Source: Niastella sp. (GTDB taxonomy: Bacteria; Bacteroidota; Bacteroidia; Chitinophagales; Chitinophagaceae). From it: a stretch of 42,587 nt of DNA. Shown here one piece after another: positions 7,024 through 18,000 of this stretch; position 1 is the first letter of the stretch, and every line of letters begins with the position of its first letter. The DNA lies in assembly GCA_017744515.1 (NCBI GenBank), contig JAGIBF010000010.1:66383-108969 (forward strand), in the 5' to 3' direction. Made by a program: the position numbers and the translations under genes. The notes below the pieces were generated by a model. The model saw nothing but the letters and a program-made list of their open reading frames with translations, was not told where the DNA came from and made no database searches.

Positions 7024-7281
7024 ATGCAGCTTTCTGATTTTATCGTATTGGGCGCGGACGAAAAGAAAATGACTATACTTCACCAGGGGGTACTCATTGC
7101 CAAAAGAACGACCATGGATTTCATGGTGTTCCTTTTTCAGCTGGGAAACTATTATGTAGAGGCTTATTGCAATCCCGCCACCAGGGATATCGAGGAGTAC
7201 CGGGTTTCTGATAATATCACCCTGCTGAATCCTTACCTTGAAACCATCGCCATCGATAGTTTGCTTACGCCGGGACGCTGA
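7024..7281 (+). CDS. Conserved small hypothetical protein
   Basis: 85-residue soluble protein. It starts LSDFIVLGADEKKMTILHQGVLIAKR, has a hydrophobic FMVFLFQLGNYYVEAYCN core, and ends with NPYLETIAIDSLL. Small proteins with this pattern (a FYVE-like 'nYYVEay' strand and a C-terminal 'L.pYL..I.id.LL' helix) are recalled as common hypotheticals in Chitinophagaceae, so it is probably a real gene. The fold and function are unknown. It stands alone, with about 200 bases before the next gene. Confidence 0.7.
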   Translation: MQLSDFIVLGADEKKMTILHQGVLIAKRTTMDFMVFLFQLGNYYVEAYCNPATRDIEEYRVSDNITLLNPYLETIAIDSLLTPGR

Positions 7282-7489
7282 TCTCAGGTTTCCTGGGGGC
7301 AGTATTCAAATACCTTCCGGAGGTTTCTTCTGAGCCCGGCGATGCTATTTCCTTTAGACAGTATTGCACACACAGCGAGGTCTTTCAACATGCTTGCTAT
7401 CATAATCTTCTCCATGATGTGCAATAATTTCCACAATATATTGTAGGTATATGGTATTATTTTAGCAATACAATAGTATATTGATAATT

Positions 7490-7885
7490 ATGGCGATATT
7501 TTCAACTGTTATGTATGTTGATGATGATGCCGAGGACCGGATGTTATTTGCGGATGCAGTAAAAGCGATCGATGGCGAATACCATCTTGAAATGGCTTCG
7601 GACGGCCTGGATGCCCTCAGCATGCTTAAGAACCCGGGCGCCCATCTCCCCTCTCTTCTTATAGTAGACCTTAACATGCCCGGCATGGGCGGCCTTGAAT
7701 TGATACGTTCGCTGAAAACAGACTCCCGTCTGGCTGATTTGCCTACTATCGTATTCACCACTTCCGGCAGCTCTACAGACCGGCAGGAATGTGCCCGGTA
7801 TGGCGTGGAAATGCATACCAAGCCTTTGACCTTCGGGGAACTGAAGCAAAGTGTCCAAAAGCTTTTGGCCTACATAAAAAACTGA
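7490..7885 (+). CDS. Single-domain response regulator (receiver only)
   Basis: 131-residue CheY-like receiver with no output domain. The acidic pocket is Asp11-13, the phosphoacceptor Asp60 is in LLIVDLNMPGMGG, the switch Thr is in IVFTTSGS (90-91) and the conserved Lys111 is in HTKPL. It lies 19 bases upstream of a GAF/PAS histidine kinase on the same strand, the arrangement seen for Rcp1-like partners of phytochrome-type kinases, so it is the likely phosphorylation target. The ATG at 7490 is preferred over an in-frame TTG at 7481. Confidence 0.93.
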   Translation: MAIFSTVMYVDDDAEDRMLFADAVKAIDGEYHLEMASDGLDALSMLKNPGAHLPSLLIVDLNMPGMGGLELIRSLKTDSRLADLPTIVFTTSGSSTDRQECARYGVEMHTKPLTFGELKQSVQKLLAYIKN

Positions 7886-7904
7886 AAGATTAAACCTTTG
7901 TCAA

Positions 7905-10349
7905 TTGGAAAATAACGGAGCCTCCTTCGAGCGAAGAGATATATTCGAACTATTACTGGAGAGCGGTAAAGCGATAGGTTCGGAGATCGAACTTGAAAAT
8001 CTTGTACAGAAGGTTACCGATATTGCTACCGGGATCACCGGCGCAAAATTTGGCGCTTTTTTTTACAACGTGGTAAATAGTTCGGGAGAGAAATATGTTT
8101 TGTACACTATTTCAGGGGTACCGCGCGAAGCTTTTTCAAAATTTCCCATGCCCCGAAATACGAAGATCTTCGATCCCACTTTTCAGGGACATGGCACCAT
8201 TCGGTATGATGATGTAACCAGTCAACCTCATTATGGTCAAAGTGCTCCCTATCACGGCATGCCCAAAGGCCACCTGCCCGTTCGTTCTTACCTGGCTGCT
8301 CCTGTGATAGCACCCGGTACGGGTGAAGTGATCGGAGGCTTGTTTTTCGGACATCCGGAGGTGGGTGTATTTACAGAAAGAAGTGAACAGTTGCTGGAAG
8401 GTATCGCAGCGCAGGCTGCCATTGCCATGGGCAATGCAAAATTGTTTGAAGAAAAGAGGGCCGCAGAAGCCCGCCAAAAAGAGCTTTCCCAGCAGTATGA
8501 AAGTATTTTCCGGGCTGCTTCCGATTCTATTATTATTTACGACGAAAACGGATATATACAGGAGGCTAATCCAGCGGCATCGAGGATACATGGGTATGGC
8601 TACGAAGAGTTATTGCGTATGCATGCCGGCATGCTTTTCAAGAACCCGGAAGATTTTACCGTGCTCAAAGAGATAGCTTTTTCCGGCAGGCAGTATCAAG
8701 GAGTCAATGAACGTATTAAAAAGGACGGCACCGTTTTCACGGCGCATTTTGTGGGTTATCAGTTTATTTTTCGGGGTAAGCTGCACGTATTATCGATGGT
8801 GAGGGATAATAATTCTCTACAGGTGCAGGATGCGCTAAAGCGCAGTGAAGAATTTGCGCAGATCATCACCACCGTATCTCCCACGGCGCTTTGGATGACC
8901 GATCATAACGGTAATAATATTTATGTAAATCAGACCTGGCTGGATTGGATCGGTGGCTCGCTTGCCGATCACACCGGCGGTGGCTGGCTACATGCTGTGC
9001 ATCCGGATGATCGCGGCCCGGTGGATGCACAATTCAAGGCGGTCTTTAACCAGCGGAAAGTATTCAACCAGGACTTCCGGATCATTCGGAGAACGGGCGA
9101 AGTGCGCTGGTGTTCTACATATGGCACTCCTTACTTTTCACAGGACGGCAGTTTTGGCGGGTTTGCCGGTTCACTCACGGATATTACGGAAAGAAAGCAG
9201 GCAGAGGAATCGCTGGCTGGTCAAAATGCCCTCATTAATACCATCACCAATAACACGCAACAGGCCATCTTTCTGCTGGACGAACGGCAATTTTGTACGT
9301 ATATGAACCCGGCTGCCGAAGCGATGACAGGTTACACCCTGGCTGCCTTGCACGAAAAGCCATTGCATTACCATCTACGGCATACTTATCCGGATGGCAG
9401 GCATTTTCCCATAGAAGAATCCGATATCGACAAAGCTTTTGCAACAAAAAAGCAGATCAAGGGTGAAGGTATGTTTATCAGGAAAAACGGCGACTATTTT
9501 CCGGTGGCTTTTATTGCCAGCCCTATCATCAGGAATGGTGTTGCCGTTGGCACGCTACTGGAAAGCCGGGACATTACCGAGGAAAAGCGATTGCAGCAGG
9601 AAGTACAAATTCAGCAGGAGAAAGCCATGGCCTACCTGGAACAAAAGGTAAAGGAGCGTACTGCGGAACTCGAACTCATGAATGATGAGTTGCTGCAATT
9701 CACTTCCATAGCGAGCCATGACCTCAAAGAGCCTGTGAGGAAGGTGTCTATTTTCAGCAGCCGGCTTAAGGAAATGGGCCTTGTGGACGACCCTGTCTTC
9801 AATCAATACCTTGACAATATCCAACGTTCATCGCAACGGATCGTGCGGCTTATCGACGATCTGCTGGAGTTTTCGCGGTTGTCGCATACTGCGGTAAATA
9901 CATCTCTTGTCGATCTGAACGCCTGCATAGCGCGAATTATTTATGATCTGGAACTGGCCATCGGGGAAAAGCAGGCGACGATCGAGGTGGGGGTATTGCC
10001 TAACGTAGAGGGCGTTGTGCATCAGTTGCAGCAGGTTTTCCAAAACCTGATCCAAAACTCCCTGAAGTTCTCCTTTCCGGAAAGGCCGCTGCGTATAAGT
10101 ATTAAAGCTGAGCAGGAAGGAAACATGCACGTAATCACCTATGAGGACAACGGAATTGGTTTTCGTCCGGAATACGGCGATAAGATCTTCAAAGTTTTCG
10201 AGAGACTGCATGGAAAGGAAAAGTATGAAGGCACGGGCATAGGGCTGGCGATCGTTAAAAAGATCATCGACAGGCACAAGGGTTCGGTTGCTGCTATTGG
10301 CAAAGAAGGTGAAGGGGCTCAATTCATCATCAGGCTGCCGGCTACCTGA
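7905..10349 (+). CDS. Multi-sensor histidine kinase (GAF, three PAS, HisKA, HATPase)
   Basis: 814-residue signal-transducing histidine kinase. A GAF domain occupies about 10-190 (ending AAQAAIAMGNAKLF), followed by PAS domains at about 200-300, 315-435 (closing with the PAC element DITERKQ) and 440-560. A coiled coil (560-595) leads to the HisKA box SHDLKEP with the phosphorylated His605. The ATPase follows, with N box QNLIQNSLKF, G1 DNGIGF and G2 GTGIGLAIVKKI. There are no membrane segments, so it should be cytoplasmic. No bilin-binding Cys context is evident, so a phytochrome is not claimed. The start is a TTG: a stop lies ten codons upstream and the first internal Met would remove part of GAF. 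It probably signals to the receiver upstream. Confidence 0.93.
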   Translation: MENNGASFERRDIFELLLESGKAIGSEIELENLVQKVTDIATGITGAKFGAFFYNVVNSSGEKYVLYTISGVPREAFSKFPMPRNTKIFDPTFQGHGTIRYDDVTSQPHYGQSAPYHGMPKGHLPVRSYLAAPVIAPGTGEVIGGLFFGHPEVGVFTERSEQLLEGIAAQAAIAMGNAKLFEEKRAAEARQKELSQQYESIFRAASDSIIIYDENGYIQEANPAASRIHGYGYEELLRMHAGMLFKNPEDFTVLKEIAFSGRQYQGVNERIKKDGTVFTAHFVGYQFIFRGKLHVLSMVRDNNSLQVQDALKRSEEFAQIITTVSPTALWMTDHNGNNIYVNQTWLDWIGGSLADHTGGGWLHAVHPDDRGPVDAQFKAVFNQRKVFNQDFRIIRRTGEVRWCSTYGTPYFSQDGSFGGFAGSLTDITERKQAEESLAGQNALINTITNNTQQAIFLLDERQFCTYMNPAAEAMTGYTLAALHEKPLHYHLRHTYPDGRHFPIEESDIDKAFATKKQIKGEGMFIRKNGDYFPVAFIASPIIRNGVAVGTLLESRDITEEKRLQQEVQIQQEKAMAYLEQKVKERTAELELMNDELLQFTSIASHDLKEPVRKVSIFSSRLKEMGLVDDPVFNQYLDNIQRSSQRIVRLIDDLLEFSRLSHTAVNTSLVDLNACIARIIYDLELAIGEKQATIEVGVLPNVEGVVHQLQQVFQNLIQNSLKFSFPERPLRISIKAEQEGNMHVITYEDNGIGFRPEYGDKIFKVFERLHGKEKYEGTGIGLAIVKKIIDRHKGSVAAIGKEGEGAQFIIRLPAT

Positions 10350-10372
10350 ATCACTGTTTCCTTATTGTAATA

Positions 10373-10810
10373 TTAAGCGGACGTTTTTATTAGCCTGGGC
10401 GAGAGAGCGCCGTGGCAGAAAATATGTTGGAGGTGGGCCACCATTTCGCCTATGGCAGTGCTTTTGGTGAGGCAATAATTTGCCCCGGCCTGAAAGGCCA
10501 TCTCTACTTCTTCAGGCGTAAGTAATGTCGAGTAAATAATTATGGGAATTTTGCAGTAGGCAGTATGTTGACGTAGTTGTTGTAGCCTCATCAGTCCGTC
10601 ATCGGCCGGGAATCGAATATCCAGAAAAATAACGTCTGGCAATTCCTGGTGCAATCGTTGCAGCATAAGTTCTCCATCCAAAACCTGGGCTATAATTGCC
10701 TCTATACCTGCTTCTTTGATTGCCATCTCGAATATAAACAATTCGTCTTTATCATCATCTACCAGCAAAATATTGCGTACCGGATGGAGCTGCTCCTGAA
10801 CCATCGTCAT
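10373..10810 (-). CDS. Single-domain response regulator (receiver only)
   Basis: 145-residue CheY-like receiver with all key residues: acidic Asp18-20 (VDDDKDE), phosphoacceptor Asp64 (VIFLDIRFP), switch Ser94 (IIIYST) and Lys116 (LTKS). It is convergent with the kinase, their stops being only 23 bases apart, and no terminator is seen between them. The start at 10810 (MTMVQEQ) is preferred over a longer frame from 10876 because the extra residues precede the domain without homology; Met at 10804 is equally possible. Likely a second branch of the same phosphorelay. Confidence 0.9.
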   Translation of the reverse strand: MTMVQEQLHPVRNILLVDDDKDELFIFEMAIKEAGIEAIIAQVLDGELMLQRLHQELPDVIFLDIRFPADDGLMRLQQLRQHTAYCKIPIIIYSTLLTPEEVEMAFQAGANYCLTKSTAIGEMVAHLQHIFCHGALSPRLIKTSA

Positions 10811-11183
10811 AACCAATTTTACTTTTAATACGATTTTAATGAAAGTCTCGTCGTTGACTTTGTAAATTAAAATCACCTACAAAGAACACCAATTGTGTTC
10901 AGAAATTTAATGTCTTTCAAGAATGCAGCTTGAACAAATGGGGGTAATATTATACAAATTTGAGGGTTTTCACCATACAATCTAAATGAGTTCTAAAGAT
11001 TTTGCCGGCCTCCAGCTAATGTAAATCTTATACCCGGCAACATGCCGCATATAGGCTGATAATCGTGGATCAACTTACCTCTACAATAAGGTGCGAAAAG
11101 TGCCGTTATTCGAATGTATAGCGCATCTTTCCAGTCATCAATCGGTTCCAATTAAAATTTAGTTTAACGTAATCCCCCATGTT
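10811..11183. other. Divergent intergenic region between two receiver genes
   Basis: About 370 bases separating the minus-strand receiver from the plus-strand degenerate receiver. GAACAC (10884-10889) and GTGTTC (10895-10900) form a perfect dyad with a five-base spacer about 75 bases upstream of the minus-strand gene, in operator position. The rest is AT-rich without an open frame. Confidence 0.45.
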
Positions 11184-11654
11184 ATGCATACGATTTTAAT
11201 GGTAGCAGACGAGCCTGACGAATTGGAGTTATTAAAGGCCGGATTCCAAAAGGCTGGCATAGGCATCGATATGATCCATGCAAAAACGGGGACGCAGCTA
11301 CTACAAGTTTTGAGTACATCCATGCCCTCGATCATCTTCCTGGACCTGCGCTTGTCGACAGCTTACAGCTGGCATATCATCGAACAAGTCCGCCAGCGTG
11401 CTATTTACAACGATATTCCCATTGTGATGTATACAGTATCAAACGATGCTACTCTTATACATGAGGGTTTCAGGACCGGTGCTGACCTGGTATTGCTAAG
11501 AACCAACAACATAACAGAACTCAGTGAATCGCTGAATAATATTTTTATATCCGACTGGAAGTGTTTTAAGCAACAGCGACTGGCCAGGAAGCTATGTTTA
11601 AGAAATAGTCTGATGAACAACAATCAGAATGGTTTGCTGCCGGCCACCGGGTAA
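11184..11654 (+). CDS. Degenerate receiver-domain protein
   Basis: 156-residue protein with a receiver fold followed by a 30-residue basic tail. The acidic pocket is Ala8-Asp9-Glu10 (VADEPDE) where a functional receiver has two or three Asp. The phosphoacceptor Asp54 (FLDLRLS) and the switch Thr84 (VMYTVS) are kept. The conserved Lys is Arg106 (LVLLRTNN). The metal site is therefore weakened, and the domain may be poorly phosphorylated or may act as an atypical receiver. The tail (KCFKQQRLARKLCLRNSL) is basic and helical and resembles no known output domain. Its position next to the kinase cluster suggests a role in the same pathway. Confidence 0.85.
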   Translation: MHTILMVADEPDELELLKAGFQKAGIGIDMIHAKTGTQLLQVLSTSMPSIIFLDLRLSTAYSWHIIEQVRQRAIYNDIPIVMYTVSNDATLIHEGFRTGADLVLLRTNNITELSESLNNIFISDWKCFKQQRLARKLCLRNSLMNNNQNGLLPATG

Positions 11655-11732
11655 CAGGTTGTACCCAAACTTCTCTCTCAATCCGTACTTTCAAATAGTC
11701 TTATTTTTTTGGTCAATTTTGATTTAGGGGTC

Positions 11733-11761
11733 GGTCCGGCGTGGTTGCCGGACCTTTTTTT
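11733..11761 (+). terminator. Rho-independent terminator after degenerate receiver gene
   Basis: GGTCCGGC and GCCGGACC form a perfect eight-pair stem around GTGGTT, followed by T7. Confidence 0.88.
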
Positions 11762-12060
11762 ATGTAGTGTGGCAATCTGTCTACACGCATGATTAAAATA
11801 TTATCAATCTTATACATGGTAATACTTATTTATTTACATTTATTCCTGCAACTCTCCTGATCGCGTTTGAAGGTTAAGCCGATGCGATCGTTTCAAGGTA
11901 TTCATGTCTGTTAGTAGCAATTATCCCCCTTACCATAGGTTCATCGTGTTCAGCCATGCTGCTGAGCGACGCCATGCATTTTTGTGAGCTATGTCTATAG
12001 CCCGCGGCGCTTTTATGTCCCCACCCAGGCCGATTATTCACTAAAAAAATCACTTATTCC
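11762..12060. other. Intergenic region before the giant gene
   Basis: About 300 AT-rich bases between the terminator and the giant gene. It presumably contains the promoter of the 6.7-kb gene. No open frame of interest and no clear TAnnTTTG box was found. Confidence 0.4.
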
Positions 12061-15000
12061 ATGATTCGTCTCTACCTGTTGACGGGGGTGCTTACGCTCC
12101 TATTCTTACCTCAATTGCTCACTGCGCAATCGACCAGCTGGACGGGCGCTGTGAGTACTTCCTGGCGCAATGCTGCCAACTGGACCAACGGTATTCCTTC
12201 TTCTACCAGGGATGCCATTATCGGGGATGCGAGTTTCACGGGCAGCTTTCAACCGGTGATATCGCGCTCGGCCACTGCCAAATCCGTTACACTCGGCGGC
12301 ACCAGGGCCTCTACGCTTACTTTGAGCAGGACGCTTACGGTAGCAGGGGGCATTACCATCAATGCGAATGGCACAATGGCGCTGGGCAAGACAACCATTT
12401 CATTGACGGGCAACTGGATCAACAGCGGCACTTTTTCTACCAGCAGTACGAGCGCGACCGTGGTGATGGCCGGCATTGCGCAAAGCATCGGCGGCGCTGT
12501 GACTACCACCTTCCGCCGGCTGACGGTGAACGCCGGTAGTACGGTGACGCTGGCGCGGGCCGTGAATGTGACCGGCAGCAGCAGCCTGCTGACGGTGAAA
12601 GGGACACTGAACCCGGGGGAAACCACGACCTACCTCGTTACGGCCGGCGCTATCACTGTAGACAATAATGCTATCCTGAAAGTGTATGCCAGCACGTTTG
12701 CAGGCAATTATAGTGTAACACCCACTTTAAATGCCGGCAGTACGGTGGAATATGCGGCTCCGGGGAATCAAACGGTGAGTAATGCACTTACTTACGGCAC
12801 GTTGCGCATCAGTGGTGGCGGCGTAAAAACATTGGCCGGCAACCTGCCGAACCTGGCTTCGGCGCTGAGCACAGCGGGCAATATTTATGTGGCAGCGGGT
12901 ACGCTGGACCTCAGTACGTTTACTGCCAACCGTGGCACCACGGTGGCGGGCGGCAACGTGACCGTGCTGAACGGCGCCACGCTCAGGATCGGGGGCACCA
13001 ACGGTTTCCCGCAGAATTATGCGTCGCAAATGCTGAGCCTTACCAGCACGGTAGAATATTATGGAAACGCGCAAACCATCGCTGCTTTAACTTATGGCAA
13101 TCTTGCTGTCAGCGGCACATCGGGCGCCGTCACCAAAACTTTTCCTGCCGGCGCCTTTACTGTAGCCGGCAACCTTTCGGCAACGGTTGGCGCTGCCACG
13201 TCCGTAGCCTTCACGGCCAATGCGGCCATAACAGTGAGCGGCAACGTCTCGCTGGGCGCCTCCACTACTTTCAATGGGGGGACTGCTTCGCATGTGGTGA
13301 ATGGCAACTGGGTGAACAACGGAACGTTTACCGGCAGTACGAGTACTGTTACGTTCAGTGGTGCGGGCACTCAACTCAGCGGCACCGGGGCCAACAACTT
13401 CAATAACATCACTGTCGCGGCTTCCAACGTTACGGCTGCTGCCACTACTGCGCTCAGTATAGGCGGCAACCTGAATACATCCGGTCCGGGTGTATTTACG
13501 CATCTTGCCGGTGGCACTACTACGTTTACCGGCGCCAGCAAAACCATCAGCGGCACCGGTATTACATTCGACAACCTTACGGTCAGCGGCAGTGTAAGCA
13601 GCACCAGCGCTTACACGGTGACCGGTAATCTGAATATAGGCGGTACGCTGAGTCATACGGCCGGTACGGTAACGATGAGCGGGGCTTCAAAATCGATCCT
13701 CGGTACCGGCACCAAAAGCTTTTATGGGCTTGCGGTGACCGGCACGGTTACTTCGGCTGTCAATTTTTCGGTGGCTTCGCTGCTGAATGTTACGGGCAGT
13801 CTTACAGCCACGGCGGGCACAGCTACTTTTACGGGCACCTCTTTCCTGAGTGGCACGGCCAATCTCTTCAATGTGACGCTCAATGGCACCTCGCTGCAGC
13901 TTTCCACCAACGCGGTACTGGGCATTGCGGGTGCGTACACCGTAACTGCCGGTACGCTGGATGTTGCCAGCAGTGTGCCCAATACTGTGAGTTTTAACGG
14001 CACTACTGCCCAAACGGTGAATGGCGGCACTTACCATCATCTCACTTTAACGAACGGGAATACAAAGACTGCAGGCAATACCATTACCGTTAACGGGAAT
14101 ATTACGATCGGCGCAGGCACCACTTTCAGCGCGGGCAGCCTGGTGCATACCGTAAACGGCAACTGGATCAACCAGGGAACGTTTACTGCCGGCACCAGTA
14201 CGGTGTCGTTTGCAGGCAGCCTGCCAGCACAAATATCGGGCGCTACCACCTTCAGTACACTGACCATCAATAAAGCGGCGGCCGCTACGGTGGTGGACCT
14301 GCAAAGCAATGTCAGCGCCGGCACGGTGAATATGACCAACGGATGGGTGAATACCGGCAGCAATACGCTTACGATCACTACCACGCGGAACGGGAACGGC
14401 ATCATCCTCGGCAATATACAGCGTACGCATGCATTTGCTGCCGGCACGGCTTACGCTTTTGAAAGTCCGGCCAATACCATCACGTTCTCTTCCATCACGG
14501 TGGCTGTACCGAGTGTAACGGTATCTGTGGTGCGGGGCGGCATCAATGATTTTCCTTTTGGCGGGGCGATCAACCGGCAGTATACGGTTTCCATTCCTAC
14601 GGGCAGCTATGCGGCCGTGCTGCGCCTGCATTATGAGGATGATGAACTGAACGGCAATGCGGAGAGCACCATGCCGTTGTGGAATTATGGAGGGGCTGCC
14701 TGGGCCAATGCCGGCAAGAGCAGCAACAACACAACGGCCAACTATGTAGAACTGAGCGGCCTTAGTAATATTTCCACGCGCTGGACCTTATCGGATGCGC
14801 CGAATGTGTTGCGCTGGACGGGGGCCGTTAGTACGGACTGGCACACGGCGGGCAACTGGACGGTGGTGCAGGGCAGCCCCGGATCCATTCCTACGGTGAA
14901 TGATATTGCCGAGATCGGTACGGCGGCTTTTACCAACCAACCGGCCATCGGTGCTGCCGCTACGGCAAAAAGTATCTTGTTTGGCAGCGTGCAGGCAGCG

Positions 15001-18000
15001 ACGCTTACGCTCAATGCAGGCGGTACTTTGACCACTGCGGGCAATATACGTGGTCAATGGAGCGGTAATGCCACGCATACGATCAATACGGGTGCGCAAA
15101 GCATCACCATCAATGGCGACCTGATCTTAAGTGATGGCACGGCAGGGCATGCCATCAACCTCAACATCGGCACGGGCAGTGTGACTGTAGCGGGCGCGAT
15201 CACGCAATCGGGCGGCGCTAACATTGTCTTCGCAGGCGCAGGTACGCTTTCGACGGGCAACAACTTCAATTATGTGAGCGGCACCTTTACGCCGGGAACC
15301 GGCACGGTGGTCTATACAGGCGCTGCTGCACAGACTGTGGCGGGCGTCAATTACCACAACCTGACGGTCAACAAGAGCGGCGGCATCGCTTCGGTCAATA
15401 GCGCCATCCCGCTCACCGGCCAACTTAGCCTAACCGGCGGTACACTGGAATTGCGCGGGAACGTGACGGTGGCCGGCAACGTCAATACCAGTGCCGGTAC
15501 ACTTATTACCAGTGGCAATGTCACGCTTTCAACGGGTGGTAACTGGGCTGTTGCCGGCAGTTTTACACCCGGCAGCGGTACGGTTGTAGTCAATGGCACG
15601 GGTGCACAATCAATTGCCGCCGGCACCTTCAATAACCTGGTGGTCAACAAAAGTGCCGGTACTGCTTCACTCACCGGAAATATCATTATCAACAGTGACC
15701 TGACTGCTACTGCGGGCACGCTGGACCTTGGCAGTTTTACTGCTGCACGCAGTACTGCGGGTGGCACTTTCACGTTGGCAGCAGGCACTACTTTGCTGGC
15801 CGGTGGCGCGAACTTCCCCGGTAACTATGGTACTTACAACCTGGCCAATACCAGTACAGTAAACTATAACGGTACCGGCGTACAAACTGTGGCGGGCATT
15901 GCTTACGGCAACCTGCAATTGAGCAATGGCGGTTCCAATGCCAAGACGCTGGCAGGACCTGCTACCGTGAGTGGAGACCTTACCATCAATAGTGGCGCTA
16001 CTTTTAATGCAGGGGGCGCCAATAATATTGCTTTGGGCGGTAACTGGGTGAACAATGGCAGTTTTGTACCTTCTACCAGTACTGTGCTGCTCAACGGGAC
16101 CGGCAAGACGATCAGCGGCAATACCACGTTCAACCGGGTAACGGTGTATGGCAGCTATACTGTCAACAACAGCGATATCACTTACAATGGTTTGCTGAAT
16201 ATAACGCCTACCGGTACGTTTGTAGCCGGCGCAGGCAATGCCACTGTGAACGGTGACCTGACCAACAGTGGCAGCCTTACGAGTACCGGTGTGACCACCT
16301 TTACCGGCACTACCGTGCAAACGATCCGCTTTCTCAATGCGATCGTTTCCAACTCTGCCGGCGTGATCAACTTCAATGGCAATGTGTCGCCGGTATTGAA
16401 TTCTACGAGCACGCCTACGTATGCCAACCTCAACATCAATAATACGGCGGGTGTAAATCCCAGCGTGGACTGGCTTGTGCTGGGTAATTTCACGATCAGC
16501 GCCGGCGCTATTTTCAATGGTGGTCTTCCGACGCACCGTATCCGGGGCAATTTCAATAACAATGGCACCGTGACGAGTACGGGTACCTTGTGGTATGACC
16601 CTACTGCGCCTGTGAATGTCAATTTCGGCAGTGCGTTTTCCAGCACCGGCACGCTTATTCTTGGCGGATCGGCGGCTATTGCGCTGACGGGCACTCCTAC
16701 TTCGCTCAACCATGTGGATATAGAAAGTACCGTGGGCATTGCGCCACCCTCGGGCTGGACCATGAATGGCAACTTTACCGTGAACAGCGATGCGGTCTTC
16801 AATGCCGGGGCCAACAGTTATACCGTGGGCGGTAATGTAGAAAGTAATGGCACGCTACTCGGTGGCACTTCTACTTTTACCATGACCAGTGCTGCGGGTC
16901 TTGTATCAGGCAGCGCCAATACCCATTTTTATAATTTCACCATCACCGGTAATGTGGCGGCGAATACGAATTTCCAGGTGGACCACAATTTCACCAATAA
17001 TGGTGCGTTCGACGCGACTGCCGGTGAGCTCATCATGACGGGTAGTACGCCCGGCGTGATCGGTGGCACCACCGCTCCTTCTACCATAGCACAGCTGAAC
17101 ATCAACAAGGGTTACAATGTTCCGGTGACGCTGGCAGGCAATGTTTCTGCCATCAACAGCCTGCGCATTACCGAGGGGATCCTCGATGCAGGGACCTTCA
17201 CGCTGACGCAGGATGCGGTAGACCTCGGTGAGCTGGCCATCGAGGACAGTGCGGTGCTGAAGATCGGCGGTACCAATACCTTGCCTGTTTTCGATAGTTA
17301 TGCGCTCGATACGCTGAGTACGGTGGATTATGCCGGCACTACGCAAAGTATCGCCACGAACGTTACGTATGGTAATCTTACCGTATCGACCAGCGGCACC
17401 AAAACACCGGGCGCCGCGCTCACCATACTGCATGATTTCACGCTGACGAATGGCACATTCACCGGCGGTAGCTTTACCCACCTGCTGGGCGGCGACTGGG
17501 CCATGACGAGCGGCAGCTTTACGAATACCGGCACCACCATTCAACTGAATGGGCTCGACTCGCAGGTGATCGTTTCTTCCGGTCCGTTCAGCACACTTAC
17601 CATCAACAAGACCAGCGGTGCGGCGGTACTGGGAAGCAATGTAACGGTGAGCAACACGCTCGGCTTTACGGCCGGCAAATTGTACCTGACCAACAGTAAC
17701 CTGACGCTTGGCAACACGGGTGTGGTAACAGGCGCCACGGCTGTCAATTATATCGTGGCCGACGGTGCAGGTACGCTTGTGCAGCAGGTGCTTAACGGCG
17801 GCAACAAAGTATTCCCGGTAGGTACGGCAGCGCAGTATATTCCTGCTACGGTGGCGCTGACTGCCGGTTCGGTGGCCGACAATATTTCGGTGCGGGTGCT
17901 GGACAATGCTTATGCCAATGGCGACAGCGGCCCTGTGGTGGGCAGTGGTGCGGTGGATGCCACCTGGATCGTCAACGAGGCAGTGCCGGGCGGTTCGGTG

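Noticed and set aside
7905..10349. Calling the kinase a bacteriophytochrome
   Set aside because: A GAF domain and an SHDLKEP H-box are present, but no PHY domain or chromophore-binding Cys context could be identified.
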